Assembly: GCA_900073065.1 (NCBI GenBank)
Contig: FJOG01000020.1
Location: 1,083,770 to 1,147,769, forward strand
From: Phialocephala subalpina
Taxonomy: Eukaryota > Ascomycota > Leotiomycetes > Helotiales > Mollisiaceae
Direction of reading: 5' to 3'
DNA: 64,000 nucleotides
The position numbers and the translations under genes are program-made. The notes beneath the pieces are model-generated. The model saw nothing but the letters and a program-made list of their open reading frames with translations. It searched no databases and had not been told where the DNA came from. Position 1 is the stretch's first letter, and every line of letters begins with the position of its first letter. Below, piece after piece: positions 1-12,514 of the stretch.

Positions 1-258
1 TCCCAACTACCCCAGCTCCAACCTTCCTCTCTTCAAGCTTATGTGTATGACAGCGGCCCTAAGGAATTGACAAGAAATATAAATCGAGGTCGATTAACAG
101 CTAACCACATTAGATGGACCGATGACTCGAAGTATAGTTAGACGCAAAATCATTGATATTCGATATAGCCAAAGCCAACGCAGTTCCTTCCCTCTCCTCC
201 TGTCCACGACTACATCTCCACCCGCCCACCTCCCCCCAAACTAGTATCCAAAAGCCCA

Positions 259-1301
259 TCACTTTATCTTCGCTCTTTTCAAGTCCTCCAGCTTCCTCTC
301 CATCCTCCTGTCAAACCGATCGACTAACGCTGCGTTCCTCAGGTATTCGTTTATAAGTGGTCTATCGGCTTTCCTCTCTTCGGGTGACAAGGCGTTGATC
401 CTGTTCAGGGTTTCGGTATCGACTTGGGATTCGGGCATATAGTCGTTCAAAGTGGTTCGCCAGTGGCCGGTTGCCTTTTCGCCTCTAGATCTCTTGAGCC
501 CGAATTTGAGACGGTCTTCGCCATCGAGGAGGTCTTCGTCTAGGCCGTCTCGAGCTCGCTTTCGTGAAGATGTCTAGGTCTAGATCAGTATAGCCCATTA
601 CGCCTAAAACAGGGGTTATTGGAACATACATGTGGACTTGCTCGGGCTTGTTCGATGAGATTTGCCTGTCTCATCAGGTTCTTCTTCTCCTCTGGTGTCA
701 CAGGTTCCGAAAGTTTGGAAATAGGTTCGAGAAAGGGTTCTATCTGATGTCAGTTGATAATATTTGAATCGTAGGGTAAATACGTACGCATTATTTTCTT
801 CACGTTTGCTCGTCGTGCTGCCCTCTCCAAGCGACTAATCTTCTCGATCAAGGCTGCCTTCTCCTTCCTTATAGCCTTCTTTTCGTGCCGACCTGCGACT
901 GCCTCCCGTGAGACAACATCCTCGAGCTCTTTCCGTAGTACGTCAAGCTCTGAATTCTTGGAGGGTCTGGTCAGAGTTGATGGGTTCTTGGTGCTTCCGC
1001 CAACTAGGAACTGCTCTATACGCTGTTCCGTTGGGTTGAAGTTTCCGCTTCCGGACGCATTCGTCCCTTTGTTGACCCAACTTCCTTCACCGCTATCGTC
1101 ATTGTTTTGGCTGTTTGTAGTAATGGTATCTCCGAATAAAGAACTCGGCCCTGGCTTCTTGAAGGATTTGATCCTTGGCAGGGACAATGGTGGCTTGCCG
1201 AGAGTTTGCTTCGGTTGAGGAGGAGGTGCTGGCGGCGTTTCGATCCTACCCTTCTTGACTTCTTTTCGCAAGAAGGCCTTGAGGTCTCGTATCGGTGGCA
1301 T
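259..1301 (-). CDS. Hypothetical basic coiled-coil protein
   Basis: I do not recognise the family. Three exons join in frame: 1301-788, 739-630 and 573-259, giving 312 residues. Both introns are GT-AG: GTACGT at the first, and GTATGT with a CTAG acceptor at the second. The start is the first in-frame ATG (protein begins MPPIRDLKAFLRKE); upstream frame-open sequence has no ATG. The protein has a proline-rich N-terminal part, a Ser/Asn-rich linker, a Lys/Glu/Arg-rich predicted coiled coil around residues 150-205, a basic KR patch (SSRKRAR) that could be a nuclear signal, and a charged C-terminus. A TATA-like stretch lies at 1579-1586 on the same strand, about 280 bp upstream. Nuclear or RNA-related function is only a guess from the charge pattern. 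The exon calls rest on reading-frame continuity, not on homology. Confidence 0.72.
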
Positions 1302-2425
1302 GGTCGAGGAAGATCTCAGTATTTGTAGATGGTAGTTCTGTAGATATTGCGGGGTAGTGGTTGGTGAATATGTGAGTGTGGTTGAGGGCGGTAGGTTGAA
1401 GGCTTCGAGGGCTTGTTGATGAAAGATAGCGCTCGAGGAGGAAGCATTTAGAGAATAGAGAAGGTGTATCTGTAGGCTACCACCGCAGAAGGATCGTGGT
1501 CGAGATGGTCGAGGTGGTCGAAGGTTGTGGTTGAAAGTTTGTGTAGGTGGAAAGATTGGTTCTCGAGACTGACGGGGTATATATAATGGCCCATCTTGAA
1601 GGTCACGACATCCAGATGAAATTTGACAGCGAGTTGCTTTCAAACAGAAAGAGATGCGGTGTTTATTTGATCCGGCGGGTGGACGCGAAGGACAGGATAG
1701 GAGGAGCCTCGGTTAATGCCGTATGTGCCGAAGGAGGAAAGTGTGCTATTTGCGGCTGCGAATAACAGCAGTGTCATAAATTGGCAACAGAAATTGAGCG
1801 ATGAGATGGTGTGATACAGGTCGAGATGGTGAATCCATGGGCGTAGGATAATTGAATTCTACTTCAAGGAAAGTGTGTCGACTACTAAGGGGATAGTTGA
1901 AAGAGAGTGAGGTGTTACAGAAGTGCTTGGAAGTTATACACTCTCCCAACCTTGTTGAACGTTTGTCTTTGGCTTGACTTTTGTGATTTCCTTAACGTCT
2001 ATTTCCTCCAAGACGTCTGCAGCTGCTCAAACACTCGAACGCTCACACGTCTGTGTTTCTCTAAATGTGTGCGGATCTCAGGGCGTCCATCTTCCTGTAT
2101 TCGACTCTCTAGGAGGGTATAACAGGACATCCTATCAACTTGTTCACATACTACACCACTGGAAATGACGAGGAAAGCGGCAACGAGATGGTGGACGTGT
2201 GCGAAAACGCCAACTGCTCCATTCACTCTCTACTGTTCAATCCCCACTACTACTACCGAATACCAAGAGAATGTTATTTCCCTTTGGACCCAGTTAAAGA
2301 ATGGACTTTAGAGGAGGATCTTTGTTGTCAATTTTGTATCGTTGCCAAGTGGACTCCAGCCACTTTCTTCTCCTCCCTACAGTCTAGGACAAGCAACTCA
2401 TGTTTGGACCGTTGTCCAAGTCATT
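1302..2425. other. Gene-free interval left of the MITE
   Basis: This holds the upstream region of the gene ending at 259, with a TATATA run at 1579-1586. Short open frames here (for example 2140-2454, +) have no recognisable motif and no convincing codon pattern. I see no supported gene. Confidence 0.6.
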
Positions 2426-2433
2426 CTATTAGG
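2426..2433. repeat. Target-site duplication, left copy (CTATTAGG)
   Basis: This 8-mer is identical to positions 2684-2691 and immediately abuts the left terminal inverted repeat of the MITE. Confidence 0.85.
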
Positions 2434-2683
2434 CAGACTTCGGCGAGATATTGATATTATCGGTAGTTATCGATACGTTTTCTTAAAATATATTATCGCC
2501 AGTTATCGATAAAAATCCGAGGGTCGATATAGAGTCAAGTATGGCAATATTTTCGATTAATCGATCGACTGCACCAATATCGAGTTCAAAGAAATCCTCG
2601 ATATACCCACTCAAGGGACCTCTTAAGATTAATTAACCCCATAAGGGTCAAGATTCATATCGATAATATTGCGCCGAAGTCTG
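2434..2683. mobile_element. hAT-type MITE, 250 bp, with 12-bp TIRs and 8-bp target duplication
   Basis: The left end reads CAGACTTCGGCG (2434-2445) and the right end is its exact reverse complement (2672-2683). Both sides are flanked by the identical 8-mer CTATTAGG (2426-2433 and 2684-2691), the expected hAT target-site duplication; hAT ends typically begin CA. The interior is AT-rich, has no ORF, and carries two copies of a subterminal motif of the form TTATCGNNAGTTATCGATA near 2458-2512. It is therefore a non-autonomous element that would need a transposase in trans. The perfect target duplication suggests a fairly recent insertion. Confidence 0.85.
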
Positions 2684-2691
2684 CTATTAGG
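2684..2691. repeat. Target-site duplication, right copy (CTATTAGG)
   Basis: This 8-mer is identical to positions 2426-2433 and immediately abuts the right terminal inverted repeat of the MITE. Confidence 0.85.
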
Positions 2692-4779
2692 TTAGTCATG
2701 CATGGCAAAGCAAATATGAAGAGTCCATTGCATACCCTCTGTTTATAATAAGAGTCATGAAGTAGCAACGAAATTCCAGGCGCATACTGTCCAAGATAGG
2801 AATAGCTAAGGAAATTGTGCAACCAAATCCAACTTGGATAAGGACTGCACTCTCCCAAACAGAAACAATCACATTGGACGGCGGGTGACCACAGGGAGTA
2901 CTTTGTGAGAAAAGAATAATTGTCCATTCTAAGCTTGATAACAACATCACAAATGACATCAAATACTGTAACCAGACGAAACAAGCAAGGAGAAATCACT
3001 ACATATATCCTAGTATAGAACAAAGAGATATAAAAACGTTCGCTAGATAGCTTGCAAACAATATCTCCACCACGAAGCACGAACTGGACGTGATCTCGTT
3101 GGACACATCAGTGTGACCTTCGTGGGAATGTGTCCTTGTTGGATTGTTGCAGCAGGTCGAGAGAGCGATGATATAGTTTCTAGCGTTATGCCGCTTTAGC
3201 GCACATTCGAAATGCTGTATGGTTTCAAGCAGATGTATATGTTCACTTGAGGATGTAGAGTAAGATGCGGGGGTAAGTGCGGGGTAGATTATTCACTCAA
3301 AGAAATTCTACTTTCATATGCAAACACAGAACAAGGCAACTTTTCCTCCTCATCCGGATGCATCCCAATTGAATAAGAAATTGCATGGGGACTGTTGATT
3401 GTAGCATTAAAGGTGGCGATACAGATGATCGAGCGCAGGACTCAGGCGAATTGACATTCTCCAACCAAAACGTGAGCTCAAATGAAAGAACTTTTCGCCC
3501 TTGTCTCATACATACCAATTCAATCAATATTAAGACCGTTATCAAATGTCAGGTGATGCTGCCTGAAGAAAGGACTTTGACCAGAAGTAAGGAGGAAAGA
3601 GGTCAGTCAGTCTAATGCTGGGGTTTGACACTACAGGGAAGGTTGGTGAGAATAAGGAGTGGAAAGCTGAGACGCAGACGTCTAATGTTCAAATATAGAG
3701 AAGTACAAGCTTCAAGTTTCCAAAACTCGGACAAGAATGTCCTGCATCAAAGCAAAGAGGATGCTTTTGTTAATGTCTGAATGTAAGCAGCCGTATTTTC
3801 AAGCCTCAACACTTGTCAAATATCAGTCCGGGAAAGATGCATCAACGTGAGGATAATCCCAAAATGTGTTAACCAGAAAACTGCAAACTTCTAGCATTTG
3901 GAGCTGCTATATACCTGCCGCTCAAAGCGAAGTTTCCTGAACGTCCCGCCGCCCGCGCCAAACATAGGGGCTCGCTTAGCCCCTTCACGAGTTCAAACTC
4001 CTCACAAACAATCAATCGCCGCTTTTCATCACCTCATCGACTCATCGTCACAAAAGAAGTAAACTCGCGTAAGCTCGCGTAAAGTATCTGCATTGGGAAT
4101 ATCTCCCATTCATTCCATCGTAAGTAAAGAATATCTACTACAAGACGCTATAGTCCAAAAGATCTTTCCTTCCGACCCAGCCCAGCTCTGCCTCGAGGCC
4201 GTACTTCGTCGTCCAATCCAAAAATCCGACGAATATGGCTTGCTTAGGGCTTGAAGATCTCATTTCATGAACGTAAAACGAATAGAACCCTTCGTGCCTT
4301 CAATGCTCAATCGCTCAATCATCGCTCACTCGATCATCATAACTACATTTTCTCATCCACTGCTCTTCGTCCCCTCCCCCAATCACTCCCAACCTCCTCC
4401 ATCATGCCTCGGCCCCGCTCTACACCTTGCCCTCCTCAAACTCCAAGCACCACTACAAATCATTCCTCCCCTCCCACCAAAGAAAAATGGATATCAATTT
4501 AACTGCACTGCTCGTATCCGAAATCCAACCTGCCGTAGCAAGGTCTCGAATCCGAGAAGAAAGTCGAAGAAAAGGTACACAAACACAAAGCTGAATCGTG
4601 ATTGAACGCCGTGAAAATGTAAGCATCGAGTCGAAGAAAAGCATCAATTCAGTCCGCTGAATTCATCCAAGCGTAACACCTGCCACGAACAGCAAAGGCA
4701 AAAAATGTACAAGTCGAAGTCGAATATTGAAACCCCGAAATCGAAGGTCGGTCATAGAGAGGAGGGTGTGGTAATCGGT
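2692..4779. other. Gene-free interval right of the MITE
   Basis: About 2.1 kb without a supported gene. Pyrimidine-rich sequence around 4000-4450 with short ATG frames could be a promoter or leader of a lost or very small gene. None of those frames extends into a convincing protein. The right end is the 3' flank of the RhoGAP gene. Confidence 0.5.
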
Positions 4780-7700
4780 TTAATCTTGAGAATGTTGGCC
4801 GAAGATTTGTTCGATGTGTTCGATGACGAATTGCACGGCGTTATTTTTCGAGTGCATGTCGGTCATTTCGCGTTCGAGGCTGTGGTCTCGCATGATGGTT
4901 GGTGCGAAGACGACTGCAAGATTTTTGGGAGTCATCTGGTACGTAGTTAGCAAAGAACATGGAACGTATTGGATAACACATACTAAGTTCTCACTCTCCC
5001 GCTTCGCGACACGAGCAAGATGGAACATCAAGAAATCGAGGGTATCACGATGTCTTTGAGGTAACATGGCGAACGTCTGTCTGAGGTGACCGCAGCGTTC
5101 TCTGTCATCTTCGATAGCTAATCATAGCATTAGCATCATGAACCCTGTCGTCGAGCCAAGAGAAAACTCACAAAGTGATTCCAGAACTCGGTCGTAAATG
5201 TCGAAGGTCAAGAGAGGTGTGGGTAGCTTCCGGAAGTATTGCTTGAGTACACTTGTCACAGCAGTAATATCGATATCGGGGTCCGAAATATCGTACTCCT
5301 CGCCCTCCCTGTCAAATCCTTCCTGGATGGCCTTGACTTGTCCGCTTCCTCCGGTTTTTCGATAGATACCTTCCATATCCATGCCTCGTAATTCGACCTC
5401 CTGGATGCACTTCATGACGACAATCGGGATTTTTTGTTTCTCGTACTCGCACCGTTCTACTAGATCCGAGCCGAAAAGTGTGGAAGCATGTTCTGGGGCC
5501 AAGACATTGCCGTTCGATAACGACTTCGGCATGGTTCTACTCTTGAACAAGCCAAAGCCACCCTGTTTCGACGGATCGCTGGAGATAGACCTTGGAAGAC
5601 TGCTGGGCTGAAGACCGGCAGGCGATTCCATAGGTGCCATAGTCATGTTGTAAGGTAGCCCAATACTGTCACCAGTCTGACCCTGCCATTGCTGATTGCG
5701 TTCCTGCTGAACCGAAGCGAATGCGCCTTTGAATCCTTTCGAGACACCCTTTGCAACGCTTTGTCCGCCCTTCTTCCAGTTGAACTTCTTTGCTTGGCCC
5801 TTTCGAATGTTTATCACATGTGGGGCAGAAAGCACAGTCGCTGGTTCCATACTTGGGTCTTGCTCCATAGCCTGAGGATAGGTGGTGACTGACCCAACGA
5901 TGGTCGTCCCGGTCGATGGTCGAAGACTCGCCTCGTCCAGTTGCACCGAGACATTCGACTTGTCTTTGTTGTGGTGAGTGTAGATACCTAAGCCATTCGT
6001 GGGTGGTCTCGGGCTGTCCATGCTGTTCCCACTTTGTGCCTTGAATCGTTCTTGAATCTGGTGGGTCAAGTCGTTGTTCATATCAGCAAGCTGAGCATTC
6101 TTTGAAGACAGCTGCTCAAATTCGACCAACGCTCTGTCCCGATCTGCAACTATCTGGTTCTTTTCTTCTAGCAAGTCGTTTCGCTCTTCGTATAGCTGTT
6201 CTACGGAGCTAGACATGGTTTGCTTCAGGCGTTCTAGCTTCTGAACAAATTCCTTGATCGCAGAGTCTTCCAATTCCGCAATATCGATCGGCTCCTTCGA
6301 GTCTTTCGCCCTCTCGACATACCCAGCCAGGACCTCCAATTGGCGAATCATGATTTCTGTCTGAGAGTCGAGCACTGAGACAGTCTTCCTCTTCTCAATC
6401 AGTTTCTTGTTCAGGTTTTTAAGATCCTTCTCGCTGTTGAATTGGCGCTCAAGCTCTGCAACCCTTTGTTCCGAATTTCGAAGCTGTCTCCTTAGCAGGG
6501 CGGGATCATCACCTGCGACTGGGGAAGTGACTGATATAGGACTGCTGATCTGCCTCGGGGCAACCGAATCCTCAGCGATCGGTGTCTTCGGCCATCGTGG
6601 TGATGCCGTTGTGCGCGTTGTCTCGCTAACACTACGTCCATGTCCTGGGTGACGCGGGCTATTACTGGCCTCACTGGCATTTCTGCCATGACGAACAGCG
6701 TTCGAAACTCGGCGCAGTATTGATTGGGAGCTTTCATCAGTTTCCCCTAGGATCCTAGCCATATCCTCATCCATTGTGAAGTCACCTCCAGCACTCCATC
6801 TAGGTAGCTTGGGAGAACTTGGTGGGCCATTCGAAGCATTTGAATCCTTAGTTCCGTGTGAGCTCGAGGACGGAGGCGCTGGTGGAGCTCTGGGTGCCAT
6901 GTATGAGTCGCTCAATTTCTGTTGTGGTGCTGCAGGACGATTCGGGGCGCGACTTGGTGGGACCAGCTCGTCAATGGTACTGGGCAATTGTAATGCTAGA
7001 GGACCCGAGATAGACTTTCCATTCACAGTCGGGGTAAGGCCTGATGCATCCGAGGACGAGGCAGACGAGGGAGAGGTGTCTGCCTCGGAAGAGGAGCTCA
7101 TGGAACTTATGGTATTCTTCACAGGCCCTGGCGCTATCTCTTTCCTAGGTATCGATCGATTCGTGCCACCAGAATCCATCCTTGCAATCGGCATTGGGGA
7201 GTTGTTGGAATCGAAGGATGGTCGCGAGTCCGCTTCGTCCCTTGATCTCGAGTCTTGTGATGATCTAGGGGTTGTGGCCTTTTCTGTAGTAAGTAATCTG
7301 CTTGGGGAGCTAGCTACAGGTTTGCTAACCGAAGCATCTTTCCGCGATGGAGCAGACAAGCCTCCTCCAGATGTCGACCGAGAGCTGTCGCTAATCTCTG
7401 ATTGTGAATTGCTTCTCGAATTACCAGACTTCTTTCCCTTCGGGACCTCACCCAACCGGAATTTGTCGCCTGTCGATGGAGCCTTGCCGTTCATGTTGGG
7501 CGATTTCGGAGAGCTAGCATGCTGCGTACGAACATCATCACTTCCAATTGCAGGAGAGCCTTTTGCAGATAGAGACTTGCCACCGGCCTGGGCTTTGCGG
7601 ATACTGTCCTTGAGAGACTGTGCTGTCTCCTCTGCAGATTGTTGCCGACCTTTCTCTTGAAAGGCTATGTGGGGCGTCGAAGAGGACGAGCTTGGATCTC

Positions 7701-8821
7701 TGGATTTTGAGTCTGTTGATGGTCTTCCATTAGGTTTGGAAATGCCAAAATAATCCTTCTCTGGGGCCTTGTTCTCTTTGCTCTTCTTCGACGGGTCAAC
7801 CCACGTCTCAGATGTAGATCGCGGAGTCATGCTTGGGGCAGGACTTGGATCTAGAGCAAGAGGTATGAAGAAGCTTTCGCTATCACCGCCATTGATATCG
7901 GAAGCCTGCGAAATAGCCGAATGTCTGTTATTTCGATATGTAGTCGTTGGCAGCGTGAGGCCTTCTCGGGTCGGTGCTTCGCTCGATGTTCGCTCTGGCG
8001 ATCGCTCCCGCGGCTTTCGAGAGCTGCTCCGTGATGAGGAATCGTTTTGTGAATAGCCTTGACGAGGCCTCGGGGATAGCTCTGTAGGTGTATCTGTGTC
8101 TAGTGAGTCGGGCGTCTCTCGATCTGGTGAGAAAGCACTCTGTAGAATAGCACTCGGTGGTAGAGCTGGGAGTGACTTGTCAACGAGCATTGGTGATTGG
8201 TCGTCTTTCTTCTTTGCGTTTGCTGCAGCTCTTGACTTTTTCCTTCTCCTTGCCATCAACGATTCATGACAGCTCATGCAGAATATGCCTTGTGAGGTTC
8301 GAGCGTATCGAAGGTTTTCGATCTTGCGCTTACAATTTCGACATCGAAAGCAAGTTGCGCAGAACGCCTGGTCGCCGGTGAGGATAGCCAGATCTTCAAT
8401 CTTGTTGCCACAGGCACTGCAACTGTATGTGCAATTGTTGCATATGAGGGATCCATCGCCGAGGAGTAAAAGATTCGCATCGGAGTCGAGGAGGGTTCCG
8501 CAAGTATTGCATCGGAAGCAATTCAAATGCCATCGATTGCCAGCTACAGCAGCGTTAGCATTGTTGAATATCGACGTCGACGGACCCATCATGGCGGTGC
8601 TGCGGGTGTTGAAGAGGAGAATGAGGCACAAGGCCTGAAGGATGACAATAATCACTCACCAAGCTCAAATGCCTTGCCTTCTTCTAGAATCTGTGAATCA
8701 CCATCAGTATCGCGCACAATCAACACTGTCCGAGCGAACGTACATCTCCGCAGCCTTTGCACGGATATGCCACATCGTCCCCTTCCATTGGAGAGTCAAG
8801 ATAATCGGCCGGCGACTCCAT
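4780..8821 (-). CDS. RGA1: Rho GTPase-activating protein with two LIM domains (Rga1/Rga2 type)
   Basis: Five exons (8821-8744, 8690-8660, 8543-5172, 5117-4984, 4935-4780) join in frame to 1256 residues. The N-terminus carries two zinc-binding LIM domains (about residues 21-140) with regular C-x2-C and H/C pairs; the first C-x2-C is in exon 1 and the rest in exon 3. A long Ser/Pro-rich disordered region follows, then a coiled coil (about 720-880), then a C-terminal RhoGAP domain (about 1060-1256). The RhoGAP domain contains GIYRKTGG, whose Arg is the expected catalytic arginine finger, and the NLMTPKNLAVVF motif. Known relatives (yeast Rga1/Rga2) stimulate GTP hydrolysis by Cdc42 or Rho and act at polarity sites and septa. 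The symbol is given by domain architecture, not by a search. Odd point: exon 2 is only 31 nt. Confidence 0.9.
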
Positions 8822-11704
8822 CTTGGATTGTAGTCAGGCCGTCTGAGCGACCGTATGTTCTCCGTTGCCTCCAGCAGCCTTTCCTCCTCGAAATGTCGGT
8901 TTCTGGATGGGCTAGAACATGAATTGTGGAAGATGCGATCCTCGACGTCGCCGCCCTCTGGGTGCGGTAGAGGTGCACGGTTGGCAGGAGAATTGCTCTT
9001 GAGAGTACGCAGGGGATGACGCTACCGGTAGGCCAGGCGATCTTTAATGAAGTGGAGATATCGCGGGCCGTGAAGGAACGAAAAGAGAGGGGGGAAGTTG
9101 GAAACAGTGAGGATTAATTATGCTGTTCAGACCGCGGGCATCGTCGAACCGCAGAACTGTACACTGATAGTCGTGTTGCAAGAGAGGAGTGAGAGACTGC
9201 GACTGCGAGGGCTGACGGCCAGGATGTGATTTGTGTGAGGAACCTAGGACATTCCAGGCCAAGACCCCTTTGGGTTGGTAAGTCGTAAAGGCTCGAATGT
9301 CTGAAGTCGAGAAGCAGCTAGGGGACGGGGTTTGCGAGCTTGCGGGTTACTGGCGGGACCAGCAGAACGATACGTTGGTAGTGCGGCAATCGAACGCAGC
9401 GCCAGGTACACGCTGCCAAATGTGCCTGGTCAGAAAGTTTAGAAATCCAGGGACCTGATGAGCGTTGATGGATGGCTGCTTGCTGCGCAGGACTACCTCC
9501 GTAGACGTTCAAGGAGCAGCCTTCAGTCCTCCAGGGCTCCCCCACAGGATTTCTCAATGGGTGAAGAGTGCCGTAGGGAGGTCGAAGGGACTAGTAAGGA
9601 TTTGGACTAGTAGGTTTCACATATACGGCCAGCAAGACGACGATCAGAATTTGTTACAACTGGAGAGGTTCCTGGCTAGGAGACTCTCGCATCGATATCA
9701 ATACCGAGCATTATTTACTTCGAAGTATTCTACGCTCACGGTTCAAAGGTTCTTGTTCACAGTCATCTCTGCTTTTTGCCAGAGAGAACAGTCACTAACA
9801 TAACAATTGCCTCCTTACAAACCGGTGCGGGACCTAATCATACAGTATCTCCTAAAGTTACCTTGGCTTGTTCTCTCCCGGCTTCTAGCCCCTGGGACTT
9901 CCTCATTCCGCGATGGTTCCTCATTCGGCCATGGTTGGCTCCTTCAACCTCCACTTCACGAGGTTGCAACGACTCGTAACACAAGATTACACCACAACCA
10001 CAAGTGTGCACTCGCCCGGAAGACACAAAGCCCTTGTGCTCCTCCATTTGCATCGGAGACTTTGCCAGGAGATCGCGAAATCTGCAGATGCATTTCAACA
10101 GCATGGCAACCACGAGGTATTGATGATTCGGGATGCATGCTGCAGGTCCATAAGAAGCAACCTTCTCTTCCTTGGCCAGACTCACGTTTGATACTACACA
10201 CCAGACATACCCAAAGGGAAATCTTAACTTTATGGAGCCTTGGAAGGATTTGATCCAAGATTTGAGTGACGTCGAGGAGAGTTTGGATATTCGTCCGAAG
10301 GACAGATTCCGACAACGAGACGAGGTCAAACATCAGCAAATCGGTCGGATCGACGTTTGATATACATTGACACATTCGGTCTCTTCGAACAGGAAACTCG
10401 TGCCACGCAAGGCAGATTCTCGCGATATCTGGTACCAACAAGCTTCTTTGGTTTCAACACTTCATCGATCCTCCTGATATAGTAGAAGGATGAGCCCTGA
10501 CACTATCCTCCCAACTCTATCATGACAGTTCCACTCTTGAAACGGGAAAACTCGACGACTCGTGAGAACAGATCACCAGGCTGTTTCGTTCCACCCCACC
10601 CATAAGATTACCGATTTGTGCCAGATTAGGGTGGATCTGAGCCTCTCAGAAGACATCATCTGAAAAGGCGAAACCATCCAGTCTCCGTCTTGTCCATTCA
10701 AAACTGCAAACATCCTGCTCACCAAGCCACCAAGAATAGTTCGAAACATCTCGCCAATGGAGTTGAGGCCAACCACCTATCCTCGCGAAATTCAGACGCC
10801 CCTGGCGCCCACAAATCGCTTGCGCCATCCCGAAACGTCTAGGCCTCTCTGCTCCTGGTCGACGATCAGCTCTCCCGCCGCCGAAACTCCCGCACTTCTC
10901 ACGACGACAAAAAATCCTCATCGGCAATCCATCACGTGCTGAATATTCGCAAACTTCGCCAGGCACAGACAAGAGTCAAGGCACAGATCTCATCTCATGT
11001 CTGTGCCCTTGTGGATTTCAATAATTGAGATCTCAAGGTCAGAGCGCCTGTAAATCTTAAGATTATGCTCGATCCATGTTATCGATTCAGGGCAATCTCA
11101 TGGCACAGACAGATGTCAGCCTCGTGGCTTCGTCTGAGGTCCTGGCCCTTCCTCTTTTCGGCCACCAACATTCAATATCAAATGCTCTTAGCGACAACCA
11201 TACAACCAATACAACATCTCAGCCTCTTCAGCAGGTAGGCTGGGACGAGGCACATCGACAAAGGCATAAACTATGACCACTCTGCAATCTATGTTCACGT
11301 TTATGCGAACCTTCGAAAACGGTGATCGGAACCGAGATCATCATTTCAGGGCTGGTGATCATCGGTTCGCAACGCTTTTATATTCCGACTACTATGCTGA
11401 CGATTGTTCTTCATGCAAAAGTCGCTGACCAGATCGCCCGCGGGTCTGATTAGCTGTTGCTCAAAATTTTTTTTATTCAGGCAAGGGAAGTAGTTGAGCT
11501 CGTAATTGGTAAGCTTACACGAACACTTTTGATTGACAAGCTTGAGCCAGTATATGAGCATTTACCTCACGTGTCTATTCATAGAGTTTAGCAATCGTAT
11601 TTCAACTTCTTCTACGATTCGTAGTCCGAATGTACAGTACGAACTCGGAACGCCACTTAATATACCGACCTTCCGTACCTGACCCAAGAACTGCAAGTCA
11701 TTAG
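8822..11704. other. Long gene-free interval upstream of the LIM-RhoGAP gene
   Basis: About 2.9 kb. It holds the RhoGAP promoter and probably its leader. Overlapping short frames at 9465-10440 on both strands look random: no domains, no start context, and mutual overlap. An imperfect inverted repeat built on GAACCGA and TCGGTTC lies at 11329-11368. Confidence 0.5.
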
Positions 11705-12135
11705 ATGCATCTCGGTACATTGGCAAAAGTCACCATCGCTTCCGTTCTATCCATTTGCGCATTCTAGCTCATACTACCCCGCAGCCTTCACGAAAAGCGA
11801 CACCTCAGAGCACCTCAAAGCCAGGTAAGACATTCGTTAGGACTCAGGAACAGAGTAAGTCGGAGAAACAAGTACGAACAGTGACATACTCTCCCAAAAG
11901 CTGGCAGCATAACTTCCTTGAATTTCTGTCACAGTTTCCATTCCAAAATCCTAGAAAGTTCAGCACAGTTGCATGCTCTGTATCTTTTGTTCTGTACCTC
12001 GGGATTTTGCACTTTCTCGTAGAATATGTCATGCTTAGAGGGCTAAATGAGAATGAGGATAACTCCCTTTTCGTGACTGTTCAGCAAAACGATCGTTTAA
12101 GGTTGAGAAGTAATGACTTGGGATATGGAGACTAA
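11705..12135 (+). CDS. Possible small single-pass membrane protein
   Basis: Weakly supported model. Exon 11705-11728 (ATG, 8 codons) and exon 11785-12135 join across a GT-AG interval with acceptor CCGCAG, giving 124 residues in frame. The encoded protein has a hydrophilic Lys/Ser/Thr-rich N-terminal half and one clear hydrophobic segment (VACSVSFVLYLGILHFLVEY), followed by a charged tail. Without the first exon the frame has no ATG before the membrane segment. I do not recognise the family. The 5' splice site (GTCACC) is poor, so the start is uncertain. It could also be a chance ORF. Confidence 0.3.
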
Positions 12136-12514
12136 GAGAGGGGACATTCAAGCTGTCTGTAATATACGGGGAGAACCATGGGTACACTCAAGCTGTTGTG
12201 GCAAGGAATCTGGGAGAGGTGGTGCATTCAAGCTGTCTGCAATGGAAGAAAGCCGGGTGGGTTTGACATCACGCTTTGCCACTGAAGTCGGGGAATTAAT
12301 CAAAAGGTGCCAGAGGCATTCAGTAAAGAGGAAGAATTGACGACTTTGACTTGAATTCGGTTCCTCAAATCACCGGATTTTTGAATAACGTGTTCTGTTC
12401 ATCTTCAACCACCCAGCCCTGATAGGACACTAGAGTGACATGGGAGAAGACGAGATATCCACTGCATCCTTGTAATTTAGCAATTTCACATCCAGAAAGG
12501 TTGAGAGAAGTTGG
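12136..12514. other. Short interval with imperfect internal repeats
   Basis: The phrase CATTCAAGCTGTCTG occurs at 12147-12161 and again near 12226-12240, with a related CACTCAAGCTGTTG between them. I see no gene. Confidence 0.4.

Noticed and set aside
3990..4010. B-box-like GAGTTCAAACTC suggesting a tRNA
   Set aside because: No A box, anticodon arm or acceptor pairing is found around it on either strand.
4251..4605. Small frames with an ATG in pyrimidine-rich sequence
   Set aside because: They look like a leader or low-complexity promoter; the best 39-codon frame has no continuation I can support.
6776..7660. 294-codon open frame on the + strand
   Set aside because: Antisense to the Ser/Pro-rich part of the LIM-RhoGAP exon; low-complexity codons leave the opposite strand open.
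9465..10441. Several frames of 90-163 codons
   Set aside because: Mutually overlapping, high in Cys/Trp/Arg as in random translation, with no consistent exon model.
11329..11368. Imperfect inverted repeat (GAACCGA / TCGGTTC)
   Set aside because: Short and mismatched, with no target duplication; not enough for a mobile element or a named RNA.
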